Counted from the first letter of the stretch, positions 1 through 6,887 are shown. The stretch: DNA of 6,912 nucleotides from Pirellulales bacterium (GCA_025924495.1 JAICIG010000419.1:1-6912), one strand, 5' to 3'. The notes: a model not told the origin generated them from the sequence alone. Translations and numbers: made by a program.

Positions 1-708
1 AACATCGTGCCGCCGGCAAAAATCGCCTGCGTCCCGAAGGGGATCGATATTGAACGGTTTCGGCGCTCGCAGGAAGCGGACTTCGTGCGCCGCGAGCTTG
101 GCATTCCGCTCGGCGCCCCCGTCGTTGGGGCGCTGGGCCGGTTAAGCGAAATCAAGCGCTACGACCTGCTCATTCGCAGTTTCGCGGCGCTCAAAACTCG
201 GCTCTCCGACGCTCATCTGCTGCTGGTCGGCGACGGGCCAAGCCGCAACTCTCTGGAAGCTTTGGCGGCGGAGCTGCTGCCGCCGGGCTGCGTCCATTTC
301 GCCGGCTATCAAGCAACGCCCCAGCGATATTTGCAAGCCATGAACGTGATGGCCTTGACGAGCGAATCGGAAGGCATGCCGCTCGCCGTGCTCGAGGCCT
401 GGGCCGCCGACGTTCCGGTAGCCGCTTGGCGGGTAGGGGGCGTGCCCGAACTGATTGCAGACGGAGAAACTGGGTTGCTGATCGACTTCGGCAACCTGGC
501 GGGCATGACGGCCGCAGTGCGCCGGTTGCTGACGGAGGAGGCTCTGGCCCGCCGCGTTTGCCGCGCCGCCGCCAGGCTGGTGAGCGACCAATTCAGCACG
601 GCGCGAATGGCCTCAAACTACCAGCGTCACTATCAAGAGCTGTTGCCCGCCGGCCAACATGACGGCCCGCAGACAGAGTCGTATCGACTTCGCGCTGAAG
701 TGCATTAA
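1..708 (+). CDS. Glycosyltransferase family 4, C-terminal part (5' end outside window)
   Basis: This is the C-terminal Rossmann domain of a GT-B fold, GT4-type retaining glycosyltransferase, which would transfer a sugar from a nucleotide donor to a glycan or lipid-linked acceptor in the cytoplasm. The frame is open from base 1 (Asn-Ile before the GTG at 7), so the gene starts upstream and about half the protein is missing; 235 codons are visible. Visible landmarks are the linker VPKGIDIERF (about 28-60), the donor phosphate-binding segment GRLSEIK with its Arg and Lys (about 136-156), LLVGDGP (about 217-240), and the EX7E motif in SESEGMPLAVLEA, whose two Glu codons are at 370-372 and 394-396. 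GGVPELI and ADGETGLL then follow, as expected. The GTG at 7 is not a real start, because it falls inside the conserved linker. The stop overlaps the next gene's start as TAATG, which suggests translational coupling. The family is secure; the sugar and acceptor are unknown. Confidence 0.93.
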   Translation, partial: NIVPPAKIACVPKGIDIERFRRSQEADFVRRELGIPLGAPVVGALGRLSEIKRYDLLIRSFAALKTRLSDAHLLLVGDGPSRNSLEALAAELLPPGCVHFAGYQATPQRYLQAMNVMALTSESEGMPLAVLEAWAADVPVAAWRVGGVPELIADGETGLLIDFGNLAGMTAAVRRLLTEEALARRVCRAAARLVSDQFSTARMASNYQRHYQELLPAGQHDGPQTESYRLRAEVH

Positions 709-1955
709 TGCGCATTCTGGCAATCACCACGCTCTACCCTCGTCCGAGCCGCGAGCTGATCGCTTCGTTCAATCGCCAGCAGTTCGCTGCACTTGCCCGG
801 AGACAAGAACTCCGCGTGATTGCGCCCGTCGGATGGCGAGAAGCGCTACAAGAGCTCACCTGGCGGCGATCGCCGGCGCGTCCTTACGTCAATCGCGACG
901 GCATTGAAGTCGAGCACCCAGTCTACTATTACCCGCCAGGAATACTGCGACATCGTTACGGCCAGTTTTATTGGCACAGCATCCGCAAAACGGCGGTCCG
1001 CGCGATCTGCGATTTTCGTCCCGAAGCGCTGCTGGCCTGTTGGGCGCATCCCGACGGTTGGGCGGCGGTCCAACTCGGTCGCGAATTTGGCCTACCCGTT
1101 GTCATCAAGGTGATTGGTTCTGATTTGCTGGTGTCTACGCGGCATTCGCGACGACGAGCGCTGGTCCGCGAAACGCTTGCGCAGGCAGACATGATCGCAG
1201 CGGTCGGGCGCAATCTGGCTGAGCAGGCGATTCACTTCGGCGCGAATCCGGATCGAGTCTGCGTCGTGCCGGAAGGACTGGACGACCGCTTGTTCTATCC
1301 AGGCGATCGGCTCGCGGCGCGCCGCAAGCTGGGACTGCCGTTCGCGCAGCGGATCCTCTTGTTCGTCGGCAATCTGTTATGGTCGAAGGGCGTCGGCGTG
1401 TTAGTCGAAGCCTGTCAGCATCTACTGGCACAGGGGGAGCAGTTCCATTGTTATTTCGTGGGTCGCGGCGCAGATGCCGCCAGACTTCGCTCGCTGATCA
1501 AACAACAACGCCTCGAGCGACATATCGCGCTCGCCGGCTCCTGCCGCCATGCTGATTTGCCCGAATGGTATCGAGCGGCTGACCTGGTCGCGTTGCCAAG
1601 TTTTTCCGAAGGCATCCCCAATGTGTTGCGCGAGGCCATCGCATGTGGCAGACCGTTCGTGGCCACCCGGGTCGGAGGAATCCCGGAAATCGCACATCCC
1701 GCCTACAGCAGGCTGACAGCACCCGGCGATGCGTTGGCTCTGGCCGATGCGGTCAGAGGCATGCTGGCCTCGCCCCCTGCCTTCGATCGCCGCCTGGTGC
1801 AAGCGACCAACGTCAGCTGTGACCGCTCTGCGCAAATCCTGGCCGACTGTGTCTCACGGGCGATTTCCCTCGGGGATCGCCGGACGCCTCCCGCCGCGGC
1901 GGACGAAGAGCGCCTCATATCCGCCTTGACCGCCGAATCGATAAACGCCCCTTAA
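708..1955 (+). CDS. Glycosyltransferase family 4, TuaC-like
   Basis: A complete 415-residue GT-B glycosyltransferase, close to the usual family length. The N-terminal acceptor domain opens with MRILAITTLYPRP, the typical first strand and loop. It carries CWAHPDGWAAVQLGREFGLPVVIKVIGSD (given in part: AHPDGWAA at 113-120, IGSDL at 136-140), the pattern of the TuaC type. The donor domain has VVPEGLDDRLF (187-196), FVGNLLWSKG (219-228, with Lys227 as the usual phosphate ligand), VGRG (251-254), and the EX7E motif EGIPNVLREA with Glu301 and Glu309, then GGIPEI (323-328). No signal peptide or membrane segment is seen, so it is cytoplasmic or peripheral. The ATG at 708-710 overlaps the previous stop by one base; GAAG at 697-700 may be a weak ribosome site. 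The last 30 or so residues are a low-complexity polar tail. Resemblance to TuaC is from memory of motifs; donor and acceptor are not determined. Confidence 0.93.
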   Translation: MRILAITTLYPRPSRELIASFNRQQFAALARRQELRVIAPVGWREALQELTWRRSPARPYVNRDGIEVEHPVYYYPPGILRHRYGQFYWHSIRKTAVRAICDFRPEALLACWAHPDGWAAVQLGREFGLPVVIKVIGSDLLVSTRHSRRRALVRETLAQADMIAAVGRNLAEQAIHFGANPDRVCVVPEGLDDRLFYPGDRLAARRKLGLPFAQRILLFVGNLLWSKGVGVLVEACQHLLAQGEQFHCYFVGRGADAARLRSLIKQQRLERHIALAGSCRHADLPEWYRAADLVALPSFSEGIPNVLREAIACGRPFVATRVGGIPEIAHPAYSRLTAPGDALALADAVRGMLASPPAFDRRLVQATNVSCDRSAQILADCVSRAISLGDRRTPPAAADEERLISALTAESINAP

Positions 1956-1974
1956 ATAGCCTGCGAGAAACAAC

Positions 1975-3204
1975 ATGATCAGCCGGATCGATACGCGCCC
2001 AATGCCGAGAACCAAATCAGTCGAGGCCCCGCCGCTACGAGGCCGAGACATTCTCTGCTTCAGTCATGATTGGACGGGCGATCCGCTGTCGAAAACGCAC
2101 CTGATGCGGCTGCTGTCGCGACACAATCGGGTGCTGTGGGTGAACTCCATCGGCTTGCGGACGCCGAATGTGTCGAAGTCCGACATCTATCGAGCCCTGA
2201 AAAAACTGGCGGCGTCGGCCACGCCGATCCGCGAAGTCGAGCCCAACATTTTCGTGCTGAATCCGCTAGCCATACCAGCTTACGGTCAATCTGCAGTGCG
2301 GGCTTTTAACCGGAAGTTTCTCGCCTTTCAGGTCCGGCGCGCGATGCGCAAGCTTCGTTTCCGCAGTCCGATCAACTGGGTATTCAATCCAGCGGCGGCG
2401 GTGATTGCCAAGCAGTTGAACGAAGAGCTTCTGATTTATCATTGTGTCGACGAGTATTCGGCGTTCACGGGCGTCGCTGCGGAATCGCTGCTCTCGCTCG
2501 AAAAACAGTTGCTCAAACAGTCTGACCTGGTGCTCGTCTCCGCAGAACGATTGCTTCACTCAAAAGCGCGTCTGAATCCCCAGACATTCCTCGTGCGCCA
2601 CGGAGTCGATTTCGAGCATTTCCGCCGGGCCTTGGATCGCGAAACGACGACGCCCGAAGAAATCGCCGCCTTGCCGCGGCCCGTCATCGGATTTTTTGGC
2701 CTGATCGCCGACTGGGTCGACATTGAGCTAATGGCGGAGATGGCGAGACGCTTTCCCCAGGGTTCCCTCGTCGTTCTAGGCAAGGTTTGCACCGACGTGA
2801 GTGCGCTGGAACAACTGCCGAATGTCCGCTTGTTGGGGCGCAAAGCGTATGCCGATTTGCCTGCATACTGCAAGGGATTCGACGTCGCCCTCATGCCATT
2901 CAGAATCAATGAGCTCACGCTCAATGCGAATCCGCTCAAGGTGCGCGAGTATTTAGCCGCCGGCCTTCCCGTCGTATCGACTTCGATTCCAGAGGTCGAG
3001 GTGCTCGGACAATGCCGAATTGCCGATGGCGCCGACGCCTTCGAACGCGAAATTCGGCTCGCCTTGGAGGACCCCGGTCCCTCGCCCGCGCGGAGCGACG
3101 CCATTCGTCCGGAAAGCTGGGAAGCGCGGCTGGCGGAAATCGAACAACATCTCGGCGCTGTGCAAACGGACCGCGCATTGACCTTAGGAGGGACCGCCCG
3201 ATGA
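1975..3204 (+). CDS. GT-B glycosyltransferase, TuaH-like
   Basis: A 409-residue protein of the GT-B superfamily, of the divergent TuaH-like type often found in exopolysaccharide clusters. The first 23 residues look unconserved; the core starts at RDILCFSHDW (24-33). Key stretches are LWVNSIGLR (54-62), LIYHCVDEYSAF (153-164, the hallmark of this type), VLVSAERL (186-193), VRHGVDFEHF (207-216), IGFFGLIADWVDIEL (238-252) and NPLKVREYLAAGLPVVST (319-336), where Glu325 would be the second Glu of the usual EX7E motif. The first Glu is not obvious; the segment before it reads FRINELTLNA. No membrane helix is evident. The ATG at 1975 lies 19 bp after gene 2 and has only a weak GAG-type ribosome site; a second ATG at 2002 is possible. 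Its stop overlaps wecB by four bases. The fold is fairly sure; the specific sugar is not. Confidence 0.88.
   Translation: MISRIDTRPMPRTKSVEAPPLRGRDILCFSHDWTGDPLSKTHLMRLLSRHNRVLWVNSIGLRTPNVSKSDIYRALKKLAASATPIREVEPNIFVLNPLAIPAYGQSAVRAFNRKFLAFQVRRAMRKLRFRSPINWVFNPAAAVIAKQLNEELLIYHCVDEYSAFTGVAAESLLSLEKQLLKQSDLVLVSAERLLHSKARLNPQTFLVRHGVDFEHFRRALDRETTTPEEIAALPRPVIGFFGLIADWVDIELMAEMARRFPQGSLVVLGKVCTDVSALEQLPNVRLLGRKAYADLPAYCKGFDVALMPFRINELTLNANPLKVREYLAAGLPVVSTSIPEVEVLGQCRIADGADAFEREIRLALEDPGPSPARSDAIRPESWEARLAEIEQHLGAVQTDRALTLGGTAR
3186..3191 (+). promoter_or_regulatory. Shine-Dalgarno site for wecB
   Basis: A perfect AGGAGG lies nine bases before the ATG at 3201 and inside the last codons of gene 3. 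It fixes the wecB start at 3201 rather than at the upstream in-frame ATG at 3012, which would add 63 unconserved residues entirely overlapping gene 3. Confidence 0.85.
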
Positions 3205-4292
3205 AACTGCTCGCGATTGCCGGCGCTCGACCCAACTTCATGAAAATTGCGCCGCTGATGTGGGAAATCAAGCGACGCCCGACCGTCGACGCTTTCTTGG
3301 TCCATACCGGACAGCACTACGATAAACAGATGTCCGAGCTGTTCTTCGAGGACCTCCACATTCCGCGGCCCGACGTGAATCTGGAGGTTGGATCAGGAAC
3401 GCACGCCGTCCAAACCGCCGAAGTGATGAAGCGGATCGAGCCGGTCTTGCTGGACGTTCGCCCGGACGCGATCGTGGTGGTCGGCGACGTCAATTCCACG
3501 ATCGCCTGCGCCATGACGGCCGTCAAGATAGGCGTTCCTGTGGCGCACATCGAGGCCGGATTGCGCAGCTTCGATCGCACGATGCCCGAGGAAATCAATC
3601 GCGTCCTCACCGATGCTATCAGTCGCTGGCTGTTCGTTTCAGAACGGAGCGGTCTGGAAAACCTCCGCCGCGAGGGCGTCGGCGAGGAACGGATGTTTTT
3701 CGTCGGCAACTTGATGATCGACACGTTGCTGGCCTGCCGCGAACGTAGCGAGCGTTCAACGATTCTCGAACAGCTCGAACTCGGCAGCCGTGGCTATAAC
3801 GTGCTCACGTTGCACCGGCCCTCGAATGTGGACGACCCTCAGGTGTTTCAATCGCTGGCCAGCGCGGTCGAGCGCTTGCAAGCAGAGCTGCCGATCGTGT
3901 TTCCGGTGCATCCTCGAACCCGCAAAGCCCTGTCGGCTTGGGAACTGTCCAAGATGCCCAATCTGCGCATTACCGATCCGCTCGGCTACATCGACTTCAT
4001 GAAGCTGGTGTCGCACGCGCGGCTGGTACTAACCGATTCCGGCGGCATCCAAGAAGAGACGACCGTGTTAGGCGTCCCTTGCTTGACCTTGCGCGCTAAT
4101 ACCGAGCGGCCGGCGACGGTCACGCAAGGGACGAACCAACTGGTCGGCATGGATCCGGCCAGGATCATCGAGGCCGGGCTAGCCGCCCTCGCCGGACCGG
4201 CCGCTGCCAGACGCATTCCGGAAGGGTGGGACGGACGCGCCGCGGGGCGAGTCGTCGATGTGCTGTTGCAAACCTCATGCGCGCAGAGCTGA
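3201..4292 (+). CDS. wecB: Non-hydrolysing UDP-GlcNAc 2-epimerase (WecB family)
   Basis: A 363-residue cytoplasmic enzyme of the usual length for the family, which interconverts UDP-GlcNAc and UDP-ManNAc through a 2-acetamidoglucal intermediate. Starting from ATG 3201 the protein begins MKLLAIAGARPNFMK with the family Arg10 and Lys15. The four residues equivalent to the catalytic set known from the E. coli enzyme (Asp95, Glu117, Glu131, His213) are recognisable as Asp96 in GDVNST, Glu118 in HIEAGLRS, Glu131 in MPEEINR and His205 in LHRPSNVD. PVHPRTR (235-241) and DSGGIQEE (279-286) with GVPCLTLRANTERP (291-304) complete the nucleotide pocket. The HTGQHYDKQMSE segment (35-46) resembles the subgroup that also includes enzymes acting on UDP-2,3-diacetamido uronic acids (WbpI type), so that substrate is an alternative. 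No UDP-ManNAc dehydrogenase lies in the window. ATGA overlap with gene 3 and a strong ribosome site imply coupled translation. Confidence 0.96.
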   Translation: MKLLAIAGARPNFMKIAPLMWEIKRRPTVDAFLVHTGQHYDKQMSELFFEDLHIPRPDVNLEVGSGTHAVQTAEVMKRIEPVLLDVRPDAIVVVGDVNSTIACAMTAVKIGVPVAHIEAGLRSFDRTMPEEINRVLTDAISRWLFVSERSGLENLRREGVGEERMFFVGNLMIDTLLACRERSERSTILEQLELGSRGYNVLTLHRPSNVDDPQVFQSLASAVERLQAELPIVFPVHPRTRKALSAWELSKMPNLRITDPLGYIDFMKLVSHARLVLTDSGGIQEETTVLGVPCLTLRANTERPATVTQGTNQLVGMDPARIIEAGLAALAGPAAARRIPEGWDGRAAGRVVDVLLQTSCAQS

Positions 4293-4318
4293 TGGGTTTT
4301 CTGCGCGAGAGTTTTTTT
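4274..4318 (+). terminator. Probable intrinsic terminator overlapping the 3' end of wecB
   Basis: The arms CGCGCAGA (4280-4287) and TCTGCGCG (4300-4307) pair perfectly over 8 bp around a 12-base loop that contains the wecB stop codon. A short internal loop is followed by a further CTC/GAG pairing (4274-4276 with 4309-4311), and seven T residues start directly after it at 4312. This is the layout of a rho-independent terminator, which would separate genes 1-4 from the downstream GT2 gene. How well such terminators work in this organism is unknown. Confidence 0.6.
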
Positions 4319-4494
4319 GGGACGTTCAATGCCTTAGCGCGCCTGAGAGCGCCTTCTCGACGTTGTTGACAGGCGCAAGACGCAAATCGCGCGGCGACCC
4401 GATCGCGCTGCGCCCGGCAATACCGAGCCGTTGCCGTGCATTTTAACGGCGACGATGAAGACAAACTACCTCGAACCGGCACAAGGCGAAACGT

Positions 4495-5673
4495 ATGTTC
4501 AGCGTTGAAGGGATGATCGTAGTCTGCCTTGCTTTCATTGCCTACACCTACTTGCTTTATCCGCTCGCCCTCGCGGCCGGCGCCAGGCTACGGCCCCAAC
4601 CCATACGCCAATCCGCGTCAGCGAATTCCCTGTCGATCGTCATCGCTGCGAGGAATGAGCAACAGACGATCGGACGGCGGATCCGCGAGCTATCTCGCAT
4701 GCTGAATCGAACGACCGCGTCGGGAGAAATCATACTGATCTCCGACGGTTCGACCGATCGAACCGTCGCGGAGGCGCGGGCCGCAGCGCCCGGAATCCGG
4801 ATCATCGAGTTGCCCGCCAGTGCCGGCAAGGCGGCCGCATTGAACGCCGGCGTCGCCGCGGCCAGTTCCGAAATCCTCGTTTTCGCCGATGCCAGACAGA
4901 CCTGGGCCGAGGACGCGCTGGAGCGCCTTGTGGAAAACTTCGGCGATCCGCGCGTGGGCGCCGCCAGCGGCGAACTGATCGTTGAGAGCGAACCGGGGGT
5001 CATGGCGGGAGTGGGGCTGTATTGGCGCTATGAAAAATGGATTCGCAAGAACGAGAGTCGGGTCGGTTCTCTCGCAGGAGTCACGGGGGCCATCTGCGCA
5101 GTACGACGCCGATTATTTCAGCCCCTGCCCAGTCAGATCGTGGCGGAGGATATCTACTGGCCTATGCAGATCGCGATGCAAGGGTTCCGCGTCGTCCACG
5201 ATGAACGCGCCGTTGCCTTCGATCGTCTGCCGCTGCATGCGCGCGATGAGTTTCGCCGCAAGGTGCGGACTTTGAGCGGCAATTACCAGCTGATCCAGCG
5301 ATTGCCTAGCGCGTTGCTTCCTTGGCGAAATCCTGCCTGGATGCAGTTGGTATCGCACAAGCTGCTGCGGCTGGCGATCCCCTGGCTATTGTTGGCGCTG
5401 ATGGGAATGACTTGGTTTGTGCACGACCTGGAACTGCGTCGGCCGCTGCTGGCGATGCAACTCGCCTTCTACGGGTTGGCGGTGGCGGGCGCGATGCCCG
5501 GGACAGGCAGGGTGGCTGCAGCCGCATCGGCATTTGCGCTGCTGAATAGCGCCGCCTGGTTCGCCTTTTGGGTCTGGCTCTTCGGCGGCAGTACAAAATC
5601 ATGGCGCGCGGTCCAATACCCTGGTCAGACGCTAGCACAACTACGTGCCGCGCGCGCGCGGGCAGAGGCTTAG
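4495..5673 (+). CDS. Membrane-anchored family 2 glycosyltransferase
   Basis: A 392-residue inverting GT2 enzyme of GT-A fold in the BcsA/hyaluronan-synthase-like group. An N-terminal membrane helix (about 5-28) is followed by a cytoplasmic catalytic domain: LSIVIAARNEQ (46-56), the nucleotide-binding SDGSTDRT with Asp84 (83-90), the metal-binding FADA with Asp132 (130-133), GELIVES (159-165), and AED at 217-219 with Asp219 as likely catalytic base. Next comes KVRTLSGNYQ (256-265), where polymerases such as BcsA carry QxxRW. Hydrophobic stretches at about 291-310, 316-336 and 341-364 predict further membrane helices, so the enzyme sits in the inner membrane and could add a sugar or extrude a short polymer. 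ATG 4495 has AAGG at 4483-4486 eight bases upstream. The Arg/Ala-rich C-terminus contains a CG-alternating codon run. The gene stands 202 bp after wecB, past a probable terminator. The family is secure; donor sugar and processivity are not known. Confidence 0.94.
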   Translation: MFSVEGMIVVCLAFIAYTYLLYPLALAAGARLRPQPIRQSASANSLSIVIAARNEQQTIGRRIRELSRMLNRTTASGEIILISDGSTDRTVAEARAAAPGIRIIELPASAGKAAALNAGVAAASSEILVFADARQTWAEDALERLVENFGDPRVGAASGELIVESEPGVMAGVGLYWRYEKWIRKNESRVGSLAGVTGAICAVRRRLFQPLPSQIVAEDIYWPMQIAMQGFRVVHDERAVAFDRLPLHARDEFRRKVRTLSGNYQLIQRLPSALLPWRNPAWMQLVSHKLLRLAIPWLLLALMGMTWFVHDLELRRPLLAMQLAFYGLAVAGAMPGTGRVAAAASAFALLNSAAWFAFWVWLFGGSTKSWRAVQYPGQTLAQLRAARARAEA

Positions 5674-5743
5674 ATTTCTCGCAGTTACGCAGTCGGCATT
5701 GCGCCCTTAAAAGTTCTTCAAGATAAAAAACATCGCATTCGGC

Positions 5744-5748
5744 AGGAG
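5744..5748 (+). promoter_or_regulatory. Shine-Dalgarno site for the deacetylase-like gene
   Basis: AGGAG lies eight bases before the ATG at 5757, near-ideal spacing, and supports that start. It sits in the 83-bp gap after the GT2 gene. Confidence 0.75.
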
Positions 5749-5756
5749 CCGCATTT

Positions 5757-6887
5757 ATGGGGCTGCTTCGCCCTCGAGGATTGCACTGGAATTCCGTCGC
5801 CCGGCTGTGTTTTGCAGGCAAGGCGCGCGAATGGAACCGGCCGTTGCACGTTTTTCTGTGCATCGCGGATCATTACGAACCGCTGCGGGGCAAGGCGCCT
5901 CTTGCGACACAACGGGAGCGAGTCGAACGTTGGCGTCGAGATTATCCGGCTTCGGTGGCCGGACTCAAGGACAGCCGCGGGCGGGCGCCGCAACACACCT
6001 TCTTTTATCCGGCGGAGGAATACGTCGCCGAACATTTAGACTATCTCGCCGAGTTATGTCATCGCGGCTATGGAGAGGTGGAGATTCACCTGCACCATGA
6101 CGCCGATTGCTCGCATGACTTGCGCGAGACTCTCTGCTCTTTCAAAGAGACGTTATTTCACAGGCATGGGTTACTGGCGAAAGCCGCGGATGGCGAAATC
6201 AGCTACGGATTCATTCATGGCAACTGGGCGCTCGACAATTCCCGGCCCGATGGCCGTTGGTGCGGAGTGAACGACGAGTTGACGGTACTGCGCGAAACAG
6301 GGTGCTACGCCGATTTCACCATGCCTTCGGCGCCGAATCCTTGCCAAACCAGAATGATTAACAGCATTTATTACGCTTTCGACGATCCGGCACGTCCGAA
6401 ATCGCACGACCGGGGCCTCCTCGCCAGGGCGGGAATGCGATCGCCTCGCAACGGCTTGCTAATGATCCAAGGGCCGCTCGCCTTAGGTTGGAAGCGGCGA
6501 GGTCGGGCAATTTATCCCGCCTTAGAGAATGGAGAATTACATGGCGGGCGCCCGCCGACGCCCGAGCGTCTAAGGCTCTGGTTGCAAGCGGGCGTCTCCG
6601 TGGCGGGACGGCCCGATTGGATCTTCGTCAAACTGCACACTCACGGCGCATGGGAACGTAACGCCGACATGTTATTAGGCGAACCGATGCGAAGATTCCA
6701 TGAATCCCTCGCGGCGTTCGCCGAGCGCCAGCCGGAGCTTCGCTATTACTATGTGACCGCCCGTGAAATGGCTTCGCTCGTGGCTCAGGCCGAGCAAGGG
6801 GCCCAGGCTCCTGATTGGTCGGCAATGGGGTGGCAGCATGGGAGAAAAATGGAAATCGATTCAATTTCAAGGAACCTGGTCGGTTGA
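5757..6887 (+). CDS. Polysaccharide deacetylase-like protein, uncharacterised family
   Basis: A 376-residue protein with no clear signal peptide or membrane helix, so probably cytoplasmic unless exported by an unrecognised route. I recognise it as a conserved, mostly unnamed family found beside glycosyltransferases in Planctomycetes and other phyla. Likely active-site motifs are CIADHYEP (35-42), EIHLHHDADCSH (109-120, rich in His and Asp), FIHGNWALDNSR (152-163), RWCGVNDEL (167-175), GCYADFTMPSAP (182-193), PKSHDRG (214-220) and VKLHTHGAWE (291-300). Early Asp/His, a central His cluster and a late HxH are reminiscent of the NodB/CE4 and related glycoside hydrolase/deacetylase (beta/alpha)7 barrels, which bind a metal and remove N- or O-acetyl groups. 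The canonical TFDD and HSxxH motifs are not present, so deacetylation is inference from general resemblance. The tail (363-376) uses rarer codons (AGA, TCA, AGG) and may overlap another gene. Confidence 0.82.
   Translation: MGLLRPRGLHWNSVARLCFAGKAREWNRPLHVFLCIADHYEPLRGKAPLATQRERVERWRRDYPASVAGLKDSRGRAPQHTFFYPAEEYVAEHLDYLAELCHRGYGEVEIHLHHDADCSHDLRETLCSFKETLFHRHGLLAKAADGEISYGFIHGNWALDNSRPDGRWCGVNDELTVLRETGCYADFTMPSAPNPCQTRMINSIYYAFDDPARPKSHDRGLLARAGMRSPRNGLLMIQGPLALGWKRRGRAIYPALENGELHGGRPPTPERLRLWLQAGVSVAGRPDWIFVKLHTHGAWERNADMLLGEPMRRFHESLAAFAERQPELRYYYVTAREMASLVAQAEQGAQAPDWSAMGWQHGRKMEIDSISRNLVG

Noticed and set aside
3012..3200. In-frame extension of wecB to an ATG at 3012
   Set aside because: It would add 63 residues of Arg-rich unconserved sequence lying wholly inside gene 3. 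The conserved N-terminus and a perfect AGGAGG site both point to ATG 3201.
2556..3359. 267-codon open frame on the minus strand
   Set aside because: It is antisense to gene 3 and wecB, low-complexity and rich in Arg and Ser, with no recognisable motif. It looks like a shadow of GC-rich codon bias.
4366..4371. Perfect TTGACA resembling a -35 box upstream of the GT2 gene
   Set aside because: At 15-18 bases downstream there is only GC-rich sequence with no -10-like hexamer, so I do not call a promoter. The GT2 gene may still have its own promoter somewhere in 4319-4494.
4258..4446. 62-codon plus-strand frame running from the wecB end into the gap
   Set aside because: It passes through the terminator, has no good ribosome site and no recognisable protein pattern.
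4427..4450. GCCGTT / AACGGC short inverted repeat in the gap before the GT2 gene
   Set aside because: Only 6 bp with a 12-base loop and no T-tract. It is easily explained by chance.
5699..5727. TTGCGC, 17 bases, GATAAA as a possible promoter before the deacetylase-like gene
   Set aside because: The match to the sigma-70 consensus is weak (three of six and four of six), although the local A-rich stretch is unusual for this window.
5306..5863. 185-codon open frame on the minus strand
   Set aside because: It lies opposite the GT2 C-terminus and the next gene start and encodes Arg/Pro/Ala-rich sequence without motifs. I consider it spurious.
866..6444. Two GCGATCGC octamers (866-873 and 6437-6444), the cyanobacterial HIP1 sequence
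   Set aside because: Only two copies in 6.9 kb, far sparser than in HIP1-rich cyanobacteria. They fit general GATCG-rich codon use and do not indicate a cyanobacterium.
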